Shown: piece after piece, positions 34,872 through 46,826 of the stretch | How the letters are laid out: the number at the start of each line of letters is the position of its first letter | Numbering within the stretch: the stretch's first letter is position 1 | DNA from: CAYZWU01 sp964482235 | GTDB taxonomy: Bacteria > Planctomycetota > B15-G4 > CAYZWU01 | Direction: 5' to 3' | DNA: 64,000 nt | Assembly: GCA_964482235.1 (NCBI GenBank) | Contig: CAYZWU010000020.1 | Location: 21,565-85,564 of the forward strand | Notes under the pieces: generated by a model | Seen by the model: only the letters and a program-made list of their open reading frames with translations | Database searches by the model: none | Told to the model about the DNA's origin: nothing | Position numbers and translations under genes: made by a program

Positions 34872-36108
34872 TCAGAACCGGTAGGTCAGGGTGAGTGTGA
34901 AGATATCGAGATCGCTGTCATACGTCCCGTTGGCCGGAGGAAAGTGCACGCTCGAGTCCACGTCGCGGCTCCTCCCGTAGGCATGCTCGTAGCAGAGATC
35001 GAGGGTGGTGTTGTCCGTGATATCGATTCCGATGCCGGCCGTGAGCCAGTGCATGTCCGTGTTCACGAAGCTGTAGTCGAGCGTGCTCTCATCCACCACG
35101 GCGTTGGAGTAGCCGTATCCCGCCCGGAGCGCCAGGCCGTCCCCCACGAGATACTCGGCGCCGAGCCGGTAGTCCAGGCAGTCCTTCCAGTCGCGCGGCC
35201 GGTAGATGTTGAGGTTGGGGGCGTTCTTCACCTCCACGAGATACTTGTCGTGCACTGACCAGTCCTGCCACTCGACGTCAGCGGAGAGGGAGAACCTGTC
35301 CGTGGCCTGCCACAGGACGCCGAAGGTCGCCATCTGCGGCAGGGTGAGCTTGGTCTTCGCGTCGTACCGGCCGTTGACATTCAGCGCGGCAGGCAGGTTC
35401 GCGATGTCGAGCCTCCCCTTGAGCGTCATCTCGACCTCGGGTGTATAGGTGAGCCCGAACCGAAGACTCTTCGATGCCTGGTAGAGAAGCCCCACCGTCC
35501 CGCCGAAACCGACGGCGTCTCCTTCCATCTCCGAGGTGCCGTCCGGACCGCCGAGAGGATCGGGGAGGAAGCGCTCCGCCCGCCCCTCGGCCAGAATGGC
35601 GCTTATGCTCACCCCCAGCATGAGGTTGTCGCTGATCCGGCAGGCCGCCGCTGGGGTGAGATAGGTTGTCTTCAGAAGCGACTCGGTCACCACGTACCGC
35701 CGCGGCGTGGTTTCCCCGCCTTTCCACTCGACTCCTCCGCCCAGGCCGTACCGCGAGTGGACAGCCAGGCCGAATCCCAGATTCTCGCTGCCGAAATCGG
35801 AGCAGGCCGCGAAGAAAGGAACGAGTGTATCTTTGGCTGATGCCCGTCAGATCCCTGTACTCCTGATCGAGAAGGAGGAGATTTCCTGAAAGCGCAAGGC
35901 TGTTCCCGTCGAGCAGGGCGAGGCCTGCAGGATTGTGGTAGATCGCCGCCTCGTCGTCGGCGCGCGCCGTGTAGGAGCCCCCCATCGCTGCCGACCTGGC
36001 TGTGGACGATGTCCCGATGCGGAAGCCTCCTGCCTCGGCCGATTGAGCAGCCAGTAGGAAAAGAGAGATCACGGCAGCAACGATCCGCCTGGCCTTCTCT
36101 CGAATCAT
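34872..36108 (-). pseudogene. FadL/OmpP1-type outer-membrane protein with a frameshift
   Basis: The start (36108) gives a signal peptide and the FadL-like opening GGFRIGTSSTARSAAMGG followed by ADDEAAIYHNPAGLALLDG. After ...LTGISQ the frame becomes nonsense, but the +1-shifted frame resumes at once with DTLVPFFAACSDFGSENLGF and runs to a normal C-terminal TLTLTYRF. The gene length (1237 nt) is one base too long, and removing one A of the AAA at 35832-35834 (minus strand) restores a 411-residue long-chain fatty acid/hydrocarbon porin. This is either a real inactivating insertion or a sequence error; no slippery heptamer is apparent. Confidence 0.8.
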
Positions 36109-36212
36109 CGGACCCCCAGCACGAAGATATTCATGGTACACCAATAGAGTTATGCATTTTCCCTGATGTTGGGGCTCATTATACAGTCCCTCCTTGGTAT
36201 TAGCCGTATTAT

Positions 36213-36289
36213 CTCTCTTTTTTCTTGATCCCCTCCCGATCCCGCTGCTGCGGCTATTCCAGATCGGGCACGGGAGGGGAAAAAGAGAG
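36213..36289. repeat. Imperfect inverted repeat (possible terminator or leader structure)
   Basis: CTCTCTTTTT (36213-36222) and CCCCTCCCG (36230-36238) are complementary to CGGGAGGGG (36271-36279) and AAAAAGAGAG (36280-36289), giving a ~19-bp stem with a 7-base bulge on one side. The loop contains a small CCGC/GCGG hairpin. It lies downstream of the proline dehydrogenase gene and upstream of the FadL-type gene, both on the minus strand. Confidence 0.55.
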
Positions 36290-36312
36290 GCTCGATCGAT
36301 CGTTCTAGTGAA

Positions 36313-37236
36313 TCATCGGGAAAGGAGTGCCCTGGCCAGCAGGGCGGCGTTGGCCGGGCGCTCGGCGAGACGCCTCATGAAGTAGGGATACCAGTGCGTA
36401 CCGAAGGGGACGTATATCCTGATCGATGCCCCCTGGGAGACAAGCTTCTCCTGCCAGTCGCGCCGCACCCCGAGCAGCATCTGGAACTCGTAGCCGTCGG
36501 ACGGGAACTGCCGGGAAGCAGCCTCGGAAAGGACCTTCTCGATCAGGAGATGATCATGGGTCGCGAAGGCCGGATAAAAACCGGACTCACGGCCCTTTGG
36601 CGCGAAGGAAAGCTCGATCAGCCGGGCATAGCTCGCATCCACGTCTTTCATGCTCTTCCAGGCGACCCGCGCCGGTTCATCGTAGGCTCCCTTGACCAGG
36701 CGGACGCTCCCTCCGCGTTCGATGATCGCCTTCAGATCATCGGCTGTCCGGAACAGGTTGGCCTGCAGCGCCACGCGAAGAGGCCCTCCTTTCTCCAGGA
36801 GCTGACGGATCGATTCGAGAGTGGTATCGGTGGTCGCCGAGTCCTCCATGTCCACCTCGACAAAGGTTCCCAGCTCGCCGGCCAGATCAAGGATCTTCTC
36901 GAGGTTCCTGTGAAAGGTCTTCTCGCCCAGGCCGAGACCGATGTGCGTGGGCTTGACCGAGACGGTGGCCTGAAGCCCCTCGTCGTGGATGCGCTGCAGG
37001 ATCCTCATGTAGGCCTCCGCCACCTTGCCGGCATCCTCGCGACTTTCCACCTTCTCGCCCAGGAAGTTGACAGTGGCCCTCATTCCCTTTTTTTCGAGGC
37101 CGCGCACAACGGCCAGGGCGTCGTCCAGCGACTCTCCGGAAGTGAACCGGCGAGCGATGAGCCTGGCCGGGCCGAAGTGGGCGACGAGCCACTGCATGAC
37201 CTTGCTTCGCGAGAGGATCATGAAAAAGGTGCGCAT
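36313..37236 (-). CDS. Proline dehydrogenase
   Basis: 307 aa, a monofunctional FAD-dependent enzyme oxidising proline to pyrroline-5-carboxylate. Family signatures: ATVNFLGEKVESREDAGKVA, VSVKPTHIGLGLG, FVEVDMEDSATTDTTLE, VALQANLFRTADDL, RLVKGAYDEPA and FATHDHLLIEK, followed by FQMLLGVR and VPFGTHWYPYFMRRLAERPAN, with the paired Arg that bind the proline carboxylate. The ATG at 37236 has AAGGAG upstream. It is transcribed away from the 2-oxoglutarate dehydrogenase operon. No pyrroline-5-carboxylate dehydrogenase gene is present in the window. Confidence 0.92.
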   Translation of the reverse strand: MRTFFMILSRSKVMQWLVAHFGPARLIARRFTSGESLDDALAVVRGLEKKGMRATVNFLGEKVESREDAGKVAEAYMRILQRIHDEGLQATVSVKPTHIGLGLGEKTFHRNLEKILDLAGELGTFVEVDMEDSATTDTTLESIRQLLEKGGPLRVALQANLFRTADDLKAIIERGGSVRLVKGAYDEPARVAWKSMKDVDASYARLIELSFAPKGRESGFYPAFATHDHLLIEKVLSEAASRQFPSDGYEFQMLLGVRRDWQEKLVSQGASIRIYVPFGTHWYPYFMRRLAERPANAALLARALLSR

Positions 37237-37511
37237 ACCTTCCGGTCTCCTTGTTCGAACGCAACAAAATCCGTCTCTTTGATAGCCCGGCATCACGGCC
37301 ATGCACGTTTCGGAGGGTGCTGCCATGGCCGGGGCCCCCGTCCTTTTCCACGGTCATCACGGCCTCGCTCTGGACGGCCTTGCCGCGATCGCGCATAATG
37401 TCACACCGTTTTCGAAAGATGGCCCGACTCTGCTTTGGAGGCAAGGGCGGGGCGTCCTGTCGATCTCGCTTGAAATCCGTCCCTACCACGGCTTTACATG
37501 GAGTATTTCGC

Positions 37512-40298
<2,787 letters not shown>

Positions 40299-40304
40299 AG
40301 TCGA

Positions 40305-41540
40305 ATGGCAGAGATAATCGTGCCCGAAGTGGGCGAGTCGATCACACAGGGGATTCTCGCCGAGTGGAAGGTGGAGACCGGTGCCGTTGTGAACGTGGAC
40401 GATCCGCTCTATGTCCTCGAAACGGACAAGATCACCATGGACGTCCTGTCGGAGCACTCGGGCCAAGTGGCCATCCAGGTGGAACCGGGCGAGACGGTGT
40501 CGATCGGCCAGGTCGTCGGCGCCATCGACACGAGCGTCGAGCCGGAGCCGGCCGTCGAGGAAGAGATCGGCGACGGCCCGCCCAAGGAAACTCCGGCCGG
40601 CCTGCCCCAGGCTGCGGCCAAGATCGAGGCGTCGAGCGGCCTGGCGCCGTCGGTGCGCCGGCTCGTCGTCGAGCATGGGCTCGATGCGCGGACGATCACG
40701 GGAACGGGCAAGGGCGGACGCATCACCAAGACCGACGTGCTCGGCCGGATCGAGGAGCACAGGAAGGCCGCTGATGAGACGCCGGCCCGCGAGGAGGTCC
40801 GGGAGAAGGAGGCCGAGCCGACAGCCGATGATGCGTCCGGTTCCAGGCAGACGCGCGTGCCGATGAGCATGCTCAGGCAGCGGATCGCCGAGCGGATGGT
40901 GCTGGCCCAGCAGTCCGCCGCGATCCTGACAACCTTCAACGAGCTCGACATGACGAGCGTCCTCGAGTGGCGCGCCCGCCACAACGAGGAGTTCCAGGCG
41001 AAGCACGGCATCAAGCTGGGCTTCATGTCGTTCTTCGTGAAGGCGGCGATCGACGCGCTGAAGACCGCTCCCGCAGTCAACGCCCAGATCCAGGGAAACG
41101 AGATCGTCTACAACCACTACTACGACATCGGCGTTGCGGTGAGCACGGAGAAGGGCCTCGTGGTGCCGGTGATCCGCGACGCCGACCGCCTCGGCTTCGC
41201 GGGAATCGAGCAGGCGATCGCCGACCTCGCGGCAAGGGCCAGGGACCGCAAGCTCTCCCTCTCCGACATCTCCGGCGGCACCTTCACCATCTCGAACGGC
41301 GGAATCTACGGCAACATGATGAGCACGCCGATCCTGAATCCGCCGCAGAGCGGGGTCCTCGGCATGCACGCCGTCAAGAAGCGCGCCGTTGTCAAGGACG
41401 ACGCTATCGTCATCCGGCCGATGATGTACGTCGCCCTCTCCTACGACCACCGCCTCATCGACGGCAAGGAGGCGGTCACCTTCCTCAAGCGGATTGTGGC
41501 CTGTATCGAAAATCCCGAACGGATCATGCTGGAGTTCTGA
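40305..41540 (+). CDS. sucB: Dihydrolipoyllysine-residue succinyltransferase (E2)
   Basis: 411 aa. N-terminal lipoyl domain with the modified Lys42 in LETDKITMDV, an acidic linker, an E3-binding domain (APSVRRLVVEHGLDARTITG), a second charged linker and the catalytic domain with NELDMTSVLEWRARH, GTFTISNGGIYGNMMSTPIL and the active-site SYDHRLIDGKEAV. It forms the core of the 2-oxoglutarate dehydrogenase complex. It begins six bases after sucA and ends five bases before lpdA. Confidence 0.95.
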   Translation: MAEIIVPEVGESITQGILAEWKVETGAVVNVDDPLYVLETDKITMDVLSEHSGQVAIQVEPGETVSIGQVVGAIDTSVEPEPAVEEEIGDGPPKETPAGLPQAAAKIEASSGLAPSVRRLVVEHGLDARTITGTGKGGRITKTDVLGRIEEHRKAADETPAREEVREKEAEPTADDASGSRQTRVPMSMLRQRIAERMVLAQQSAAILTTFNELDMTSVLEWRARHNEEFQAKHGIKLGFMSFFVKAAIDALKTAPAVNAQIQGNEIVYNHYYDIGVAVSTEKGLVVPVIRDADRLGFAGIEQAIADLAARARDRKLSLSDISGGTFTISNGGIYGNMMSTPILNPPQSGVLGMHAVKKRAVVKDDAIVIRPMMYVALSYDHRLIDGKEAVTFLKRIVACIENPERIMLEF

Positions 41541-41545
41541 AACAG

Positions 41546-42943
41546 ATGAAAACTTTCGACTTCGTCGTCATCGGCGGCGGTCCCGGCGGCTACGTGGCCG
41601 CGATCCGGGCCTCCCAGCTGGGTCTCAAGGCAGCGCTGATCGAGGAACGGGCCACCCTGGGCGGCACCTGCCTCAATGTCGGCTGCATCCCCTCGAAGGT
41701 CCTCCTCGAAGCCAGCGAGGTGTTCCATTCCATGAACCACAAGTACCAGGGACTCGGGATCAGCGTCTCCTCGGTGAAGCTCGACCTGAAGCGGATGATG
41801 GCCAACAAGGACCGCGTCGTGTCGAAGATCACCGAGGGCGTGGACCTCCTGATGAAGAAGCACAAGATCGCGCGCTTCAAGGGGCGCGGCCGCCTCACGG
41901 GAGGCAGGATCGTGGCGATCGAGGGCGAGAACGAAACGACGGAGATCGAGGGCGGGAAGATCGTGCTGGCCATGGGAAGCGTGCCCTTCGAGCTCCCCTC
42001 GATCCCCTTCGACGGCCGGTCGATCATCAGCTCCACCGAGGCGCTCTCCCTGAAGACCGTACCGAGGCGGATGGTCGTCGTGGGCGCCGGCGCCATCGGG
42101 CTCGAGCTGGGAAGCGTCTGGAGCCGCCTGGGCTCGTCTGTCACCGTCGTGGAGCTCTTCCCCAAGGTGGCGATCTTCGCCGACAACATGCTCTCCAGGA
42201 TGCTCGAGAAATCGCTGCGGGAGCAGGGCATCGACTTTCTGCTTTCCAGCCGCGTGGTCGGCGCGAAGAAGAAGAAGGGCGGGATCGAGGTAGCCGTGAC
42301 CTCGGAAAAGGACGGCGACGCCACGCTGACCTGCGACAAGCTGCTCGTTGCCGTCGGCCGCAAGCCGGCCACTCTCGACTGCGGCCTCGAGGCGGCCAAA
42401 GTCGCCCTCGAGCAGGACGGCCGGGTGCGCGTCGACGATTCGTGGCGCACGACGGCCGAGGGGATCTTCGCCATCGGCGACCTGATCCGCGGCCCCATGC
42501 TGGCGCACAAGGCCGAGGAGGAGGGAATCGCCGTTGCGGAGCTGGCTGCCGGCCGGTCGGGGCACGTCAACTACGACGTCATCCCCAACGTGATCTACAC
42601 CTGGCCCGAGCTGGCCCAGGTGGGCATCACCGAGGAGGAGGCCAAGGAGAGAAAGATTCCGGTCAAGGTGGGGCGCAACTACTTCAAGGCCAACGGCCGC
42701 GCCAAGACGCTCGGCGAGGAGGACGGCGTGGTCAAGGTCATCGCCCACAAGGAGACCGATTTGATCCTCGGTGTGCACATCCTCGGCCCGCGCGCGTCGG
42801 ACATGATCGCCGAGGCGGCCATGGCCATGGAGTTCAGCGGCAGCAGCGAGGACATGGCGCGCACGTGTCATGCCCACCCCACTCTCTCCGAGGCTCTCAA
42901 GGAGGCGGCGCTGGCCGTCGACCGGCGCGCAATTCACGGTTAG
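41546..42943 (+). CDS. lpdA: Dihydrolipoyl dehydrogenase (E3)
   Basis: 465 aa. N-terminal FAD-binding VVIGGGPGGYVAAIRA, redox-active disulfide GGTCLNVGCIPSK (Cys42, Cys47), NAD-binding VVGAGAIGLELGSVWSRLG, FAD site GIFAIGDLIRGPMLAHKAEEE, and the catalytic His-Glu region HAHPTLSE near the C-terminus. It reoxidises the E2 lipoyl group with NAD+. As the only E3 gene here it may also serve other 2-oxoacid complexes. Confidence 0.95.
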   Translation: MKTFDFVVIGGGPGGYVAAIRASQLGLKAALIEERATLGGTCLNVGCIPSKVLLEASEVFHSMNHKYQGLGISVSSVKLDLKRMMANKDRVVSKITEGVDLLMKKHKIARFKGRGRLTGGRIVAIEGENETTEIEGGKIVLAMGSVPFELPSIPFDGRSIISSTEALSLKTVPRRMVVVGAGAIGLELGSVWSRLGSSVTVVELFPKVAIFADNMLSRMLEKSLREQGIDFLLSSRVVGAKKKKGGIEVAVTSEKDGDATLTCDKLLVAVGRKPATLDCGLEAAKVALEQDGRVRVDDSWRTTAEGIFAIGDLIRGPMLAHKAEEEGIAVAELAAGRSGHVNYDVIPNVIYTWPELAQVGITEEEAKERKIPVKVGRNYFKANGRAKTLGEEDGVVKVIAHKETDLILGVHILGPRASDMIAEAAMAMEFSGSSEDMARTCHAHPTLSEALKEAALAVDRRAIHG

Positions 42944-42964
42944 CGGCCGATCGCAGGGCAGTGA

Positions 42965-44014
42965 TCACAGCTTGGACCTGAACATCTCGTTGCAGGTCTT
43001 GATCTCCTTTGCCAGTTCGTGGATTTTCCCGACCAGCAGGGGATCGGCCGAAAAGACCACCGTGATGGCGCCGTCCGAGGTGAGGCTCCAGTCGAAGATC
43101 GCGCCGGCCTTCTCGAGCTCGGCGAATTTCCAGCAGAAGGGGCAGACCTTTCCCTTGACCGTGTCCCAGCCTCCGTTCTTCATGATCTCGTCGATGCGGC
43201 CGTGAAACTTCTTCTGGAAAGCCTGGTACTTCTCGAGATGCTTCCTGTCCGCGACCCTGTCCGAGAAGGCCACGCCCGTTTTCATGAAGATGATTTCCGG
43301 CCTGGAGACGAGCATCAGCTCGGGTTGGGAGACCACGAGGCTGCAGAGCTCGCACTTTAGCAGTTCCGCCAGCACCGCGGGAGGCAGCTTCCCGAGGGCC
43401 GACTCGGCTGCATCGGCCGGGGATGCGGCCTTGATCTTGACGCTTTCCGAGCTGTCGGGATCGCAGATCTTGGCCGTGCAGGCCTCTTCTTCCCCTTTGC
43501 CGCACTCTTCGCAGCAGCCCTCGGATTCGGTTAGCTGGGCCCTGAAGGCCGAAGGATCGACGGATGCCATCATCTTCCGCATCCGGCCCGCCCAGTCATG
43601 GACCTCATCGAGGAGAGCCCGGTCGCCGGTCCGGGTGATGACGATGGACCCGGTGGGAGTCTCGATGCGCTCCTCAACGAGCCCCCTGCGGCGGAAGGCA
43701 AGATATTCCGAGCAGTTGCCGCAGAGCCTCCCGCTGCACTCGGCAGCGCTTTTCCCGATGTACTTTTCACAGAGGACCCGGTCATGCTTCTCGAAGTCGC
43801 GAAACTTCTGCATCAGCTTCGGCTCTTTCAACTCGAAGACGTGAAGCGTTCCACGACTCCAGTCGTGCAGCGTGTAGTTGCAGGCCGTGAGCAGATCCAT
43901 GTTCTTGAGAACATCGCTGCAGATCTCGCATGTCAGGAGCTCTTCGAAATCCTGGGCAGGCAGCGGTGCGGCTCCTGCCAGAAGGATCATCAAAAGCAAC
44001 GTAGCTCTGATCAT
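42965..44014 (-). CDS. Exported Cys-rich protein with two related halves, family not recognised
   Basis: 349 aa from the ATG with AGGAG seven bases upstream. A signal peptide (TLLLMILLAGAAPLPA) precedes two related domains. Domain 1 has LLTCEICSDVLKNMDLL, then LCGNCSEYLAF, then SIVITRTGDRALLDEVHDWA. Domain 2 has LLKCELCSLVVSQPELM, then VCPFCWKFAELEKAG, then AITVVFSADPLLVGKIHELA. Each thus carries two CxxC pairs ~75-90 residues apart, ahead of a beta strand and a helix. The linker adds GCCEECGKGEEEAC. The spacing suggests a metal site or disulfides in an exported protein. It lies between lpdA (convergent) and the GH38-like gene. Function unknown. Confidence 0.75.
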   Translation of the reverse strand: MIRATLLLMILLAGAAPLPAQDFEELLTCEICSDVLKNMDLLTACNYTLHDWSRGTLHVFELKEPKLMQKFRDFEKHDRVLCEKYIGKSAAECSGRLCGNCSEYLAFRRRGLVEERIETPTGSIVITRTGDRALLDEVHDWAGRMRKMMASVDPSAFRAQLTESEGCCEECGKGEEEACTAKICDPDSSESVKIKAASPADAAESALGKLPPAVLAELLKCELCSLVVSQPELMLVSRPEIIFMKTGVAFSDRVADRKHLEKYQAFQKKFHGRIDEIMKNGGWDTVKGKVCPFCWKFAELEKAGAIFDWSLTSDGAITVVFSADPLLVGKIHELAKEIKTCNEMFRSKL

Positions 44015-44066
44015 GTTATTCTCCTGCAAGGTAAGCAGCCTCCGGCGAATCTTGCCGCCGGGATCG

Positions 44067-46676
44067 TCAATCTTTCAACAGAACAGTCACAACGCCGCCG
44101 GCGACCAATGGGACAGTCACCTTTCCGTTCACCACGGACAAGGGCTGGATCGGCCGTTCAACGAGGTTGGTGATCCAGGCTGAAGCAGGCTCACGCATGG
44201 GGATGATCACGGCATCTCCACCGCCCGCTCCGGCTCGCAGGCGCAGGACGAGCCCATCCCCTGCCTCGCTGCGTTTCAGGCAGATCATCTCCGCCGGTCC
44301 CTGGATCTCGAGCAGGCTCTGGCCGGCCGGCAGTGCTGCCGAGCCCTGACCCTGTTCGATCCAGGCGAAGAAGGGCGGTGCGAGATCGTTACGCAGATCA
44401 CCCCGGTCAGGCGGAGATTCGCTTCCGCCGCCGAATCGAATGCAGAACTCGTAGGGTGTGATGTCGGGCATTCCGGGCTCGGCTTCCATGGGTACCAGTC
44501 CGCCGCCGCTCACCTGGGACAGGTCGGCATGCCGCCGCAGCTTCCAGGTGAGACAGACCTCGTCATCCTCGACCTCGGGAAGCCCGGAGCCGTTCATCTC
44601 TCCGAGATTGACGATCGGCGTGTCTCGCGAGGTGACGCTGAGCCACCGTCCCTGCGAGCCGACCAGCCGCGCTCCGGTGGAAGCGGCGAAGTGGCCGAGC
44701 GCCGCTCCGGGAAGACTCTCCTGGCCCGGTGAGTACCAGCCGTCCGGCCCGTCGATGTGCAGAGCGGTCGGCGTTGTCAGGTTCGCCGGGAAGGAGACGC
44801 CGTAATGATGCGAGTGGTCGTCGTACGGCACGAAGGGGAGCAGCGATGTCGGCACCTCTATCCGCACATCCACACGCCTCTCCTCCTCGTACAGGCGATA
44901 CTCGCGCATCGGCAGGTCATGACCGAGAACAACACGGATCCTGCGGAAGAGAGGAGTCGGATCTTCGGCAAGAACGGATGACGGTGCGGGATTGAAAGGC
45001 GTCCAGACTCCCAGGAACTCTTCCAGATGCAGGGCGAATTCGATGCCGGCGAAAAGGTGAGGAGTCGTCTGCGCCAGCCAGTCGAAGGAGGTGGAGAGTT
45101 CTTCCAGACTCTCGGCCGTGCCGTCCGCCGCATTGATCGTCAGCCGGTGATCTCCGGCGGTTATCGTATTTCCGGCTTGCCAGCTCGGGGGCGGTGGCGT
45201 GTTCCCGCCGGTGGCGACATCCCATCGTCTCCACCCGAAGGCGGGAACCGACACCTTCACGGCAACGGCGGTGCGGTCCGCGTCCAGCCACCGGAACTCG
45301 GCGTCGGGACCGCCGCCCGGATCGGCGAACCGCAGATCCACGGGCTGCTGGCCGCCGCAATCGATATCCACGATTCCCTCGAACGTCTCGCCCAGGGGGT
45401 TGAACAGTACCAGGCCGGATTGCCCCGACGGCACGAGGTGCGGCGCCGCCTGATTGACCGCCTGCTGCCTCAGCTTGTCCGCGATGCTCTCGCAGCCCAG
45501 GGCGATGGCCACGAACTCCATGTTCTCCCGCCTGATCTCCGGCTCCGTCAGGAGACCGGGCCATCCGTAGCCTCCTGAGGAATGCTCGTCAAAGACCATG
45601 GAAAGGTTCCAGGCGGTCCGGAAATCCTCCGCCGGATACGGGACGCCCGTTGCCACGAGAAGCATGCTCCAGAGGGATTCGAGAGAGGGAAGGGCTGAAC
45701 GGGTGCGCCGGACTCGAGCCGTCGACGCCGGTGTCACGGTGGTCACGTCTTCCCAGAAGCCCGAGGCGTCCCCCCCGTAGGTGGGAAAAACATCGCCGTA
45801 CCTGCCCAGCATGTAATCGAAGAACTCCCTGGCCGTCGCCGGTTCGATCCGGGGAGAGTACCCGGCAAGGTTCCACTGCTCTGCGAGACTGACCATGGTT
45901 GCGTCGGGAAAGGTGTCGTCCGCTGCCCGGGAGACGAGAATGGCGTCATAGGGGTAGCCGGCCGATTCGAACTCGTCGATCAGGGGAGGGATGTTGATCA
46001 GCATTCCTGTCAGACTCGTGAGTCCCCACTCGAAGTATCCTTCGATGTACGAACCGTAGTTGAGCCAGGTCAGAACGCGCGAGCCGTCGCGCGCCTCCCA
46101 CCAGAACGGCCGGTCCTGCAAGGGGATGTCCGGTTTCCCTCCGATGAAGTCGTTGGCGCCGAGCACGGCGTAAGGGATATCCGATCCTGCGCAGATGCGG
46201 GGAAGAGCCAGGCTGAAGCCCGGGACGTCGTTCAGCATCGCAGTGGACGGCCGGTATCCGAGGAACGGCTCGAGAACGGCGCCCAGCTCGAAAAGCCGGT
46301 GCATCTGCTCTTCACCGCAGAATCCCGAGTGAAGGTTGAGGTAGTTCCCCCCTACCGCGAATCTTCCTTCCGCCAGAAGCGTTATCAACCGCATCCTCTC
46401 CAGAGCCGATGCCCGCTCGAGAAAGCACTCGAGCTGATACGTCGTCTCGATGGTCCAGTGGAATTCGGGGTGGTTGTCTGCCAGATCGAGAGCCGCAGCG
46501 GTGCGGTCATGGTTGCGCTCCTGCATGACGGTCGGAGGCGCATTGAATCCCACATCGGCGTGGGTGAACTCGACGACATAGATGGTATTTATGACGCCGC
46601 CGGGATCCGGGTCCGGGTCGATGCCCGGCAAATTCACGAGACAGACAAGGAGTGACAAGAACAACGAGGCAGGCAT
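44067..46676 (-). CDS. Secreted glycoside hydrolase family 38-like protein (alpha-mannosidase type)
   Basis: 869 aa with a signal peptide (LFLSLLVCLVNLPG). The N-terminal domain has GH38 hallmarks: VVEFTHADVGF (His-x-Asp zinc ligands), WTIETTYQLECFLERA, GGNYLNLHSGFCGEEQMHR, and STAMLNDVPGFSLALPRICA, where the Asp occupies the usual nucleophile region. The C-terminal half is the beta-sandwich part typical of the family. Substrate is probably an alpha-mannoside, but the divergence (HADVGF rather than HNDPGW) leaves this open. It is divergent from the sulfatase gene and belongs to a run of secreted glycan-degrading genes. Confidence 0.78.
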   Translation of the reverse strand: MPASLFLSLLVCLVNLPGIDPDPDPGGVINTIYVVEFTHADVGFNAPPTVMQERNHDRTAAALDLADNHPEFHWTIETTYQLECFLERASALERMRLITLLAEGRFAVGGNYLNLHSGFCGEEQMHRLFELGAVLEPFLGYRPSTAMLNDVPGFSLALPRICAGSDIPYAVLGANDFIGGKPDIPLQDRPFWWEARDGSRVLTWLNYGSYIEGYFEWGLTSLTGMLINIPPLIDEFESAGYPYDAILVSRAADDTFPDATMVSLAEQWNLAGYSPRIEPATAREFFDYMLGRYGDVFPTYGGDASGFWEDVTTVTPASTARVRRTRSALPSLESLWSMLLVATGVPYPAEDFRTAWNLSMVFDEHSSGGYGWPGLLTEPEIRRENMEFVAIALGCESIADKLRQQAVNQAAPHLVPSGQSGLVLFNPLGETFEGIVDIDCGGQQPVDLRFADPGGGPDAEFRWLDADRTAVAVKVSVPAFGWRRWDVATGGNTPPPPSWQAGNTITAGDHRLTINAADGTAESLEELSTSFDWLAQTTPHLFAGIEFALHLEEFLGVWTPFNPAPSSVLAEDPTPLFRRIRVVLGHDLPMREYRLYEEERRVDVRIEVPTSLLPFVPYDDHSHHYGVSFPANLTTPTALHIDGPDGWYSPGQESLPGAALGHFAASTGARLVGSQGRWLSVTSRDTPIVNLGEMNGSGLPEVEDDEVCLTWKLRRHADLSQVSGGGLVPMEAEPGMPDITPYEFCIRFGGGSESPPDRGDLRNDLAPPFFAWIEQGQGSAALPAGQSLLEIQGPAEMICLKRSEAGDGLVLRLRAGAGGGDAVIIPMREPASAWITNLVERPIQPLSVVNGKVTVPLVAGGVVTVLLKD

Positions 46677-46826
46677 GATCAGGTTTCCTTTCGAATGAAG
46701 CCATTATACCACCGGATGGCCGGACGGGAACCTCGGTAGGCGGCAGAATTTGTGAACCGACCTTTTCTGGCCGGAGCCGGTACCATGGTAGAATGCAGGC
46801 TGAATCCAATTCCGTGTGAGAAAAAA

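Noticed and set aside
35830..35840. Programmed frameshift in the FadL-type gene
   Set aside because: No slippery heptamer or convincing downstream structure; a one-base insertion explains it.
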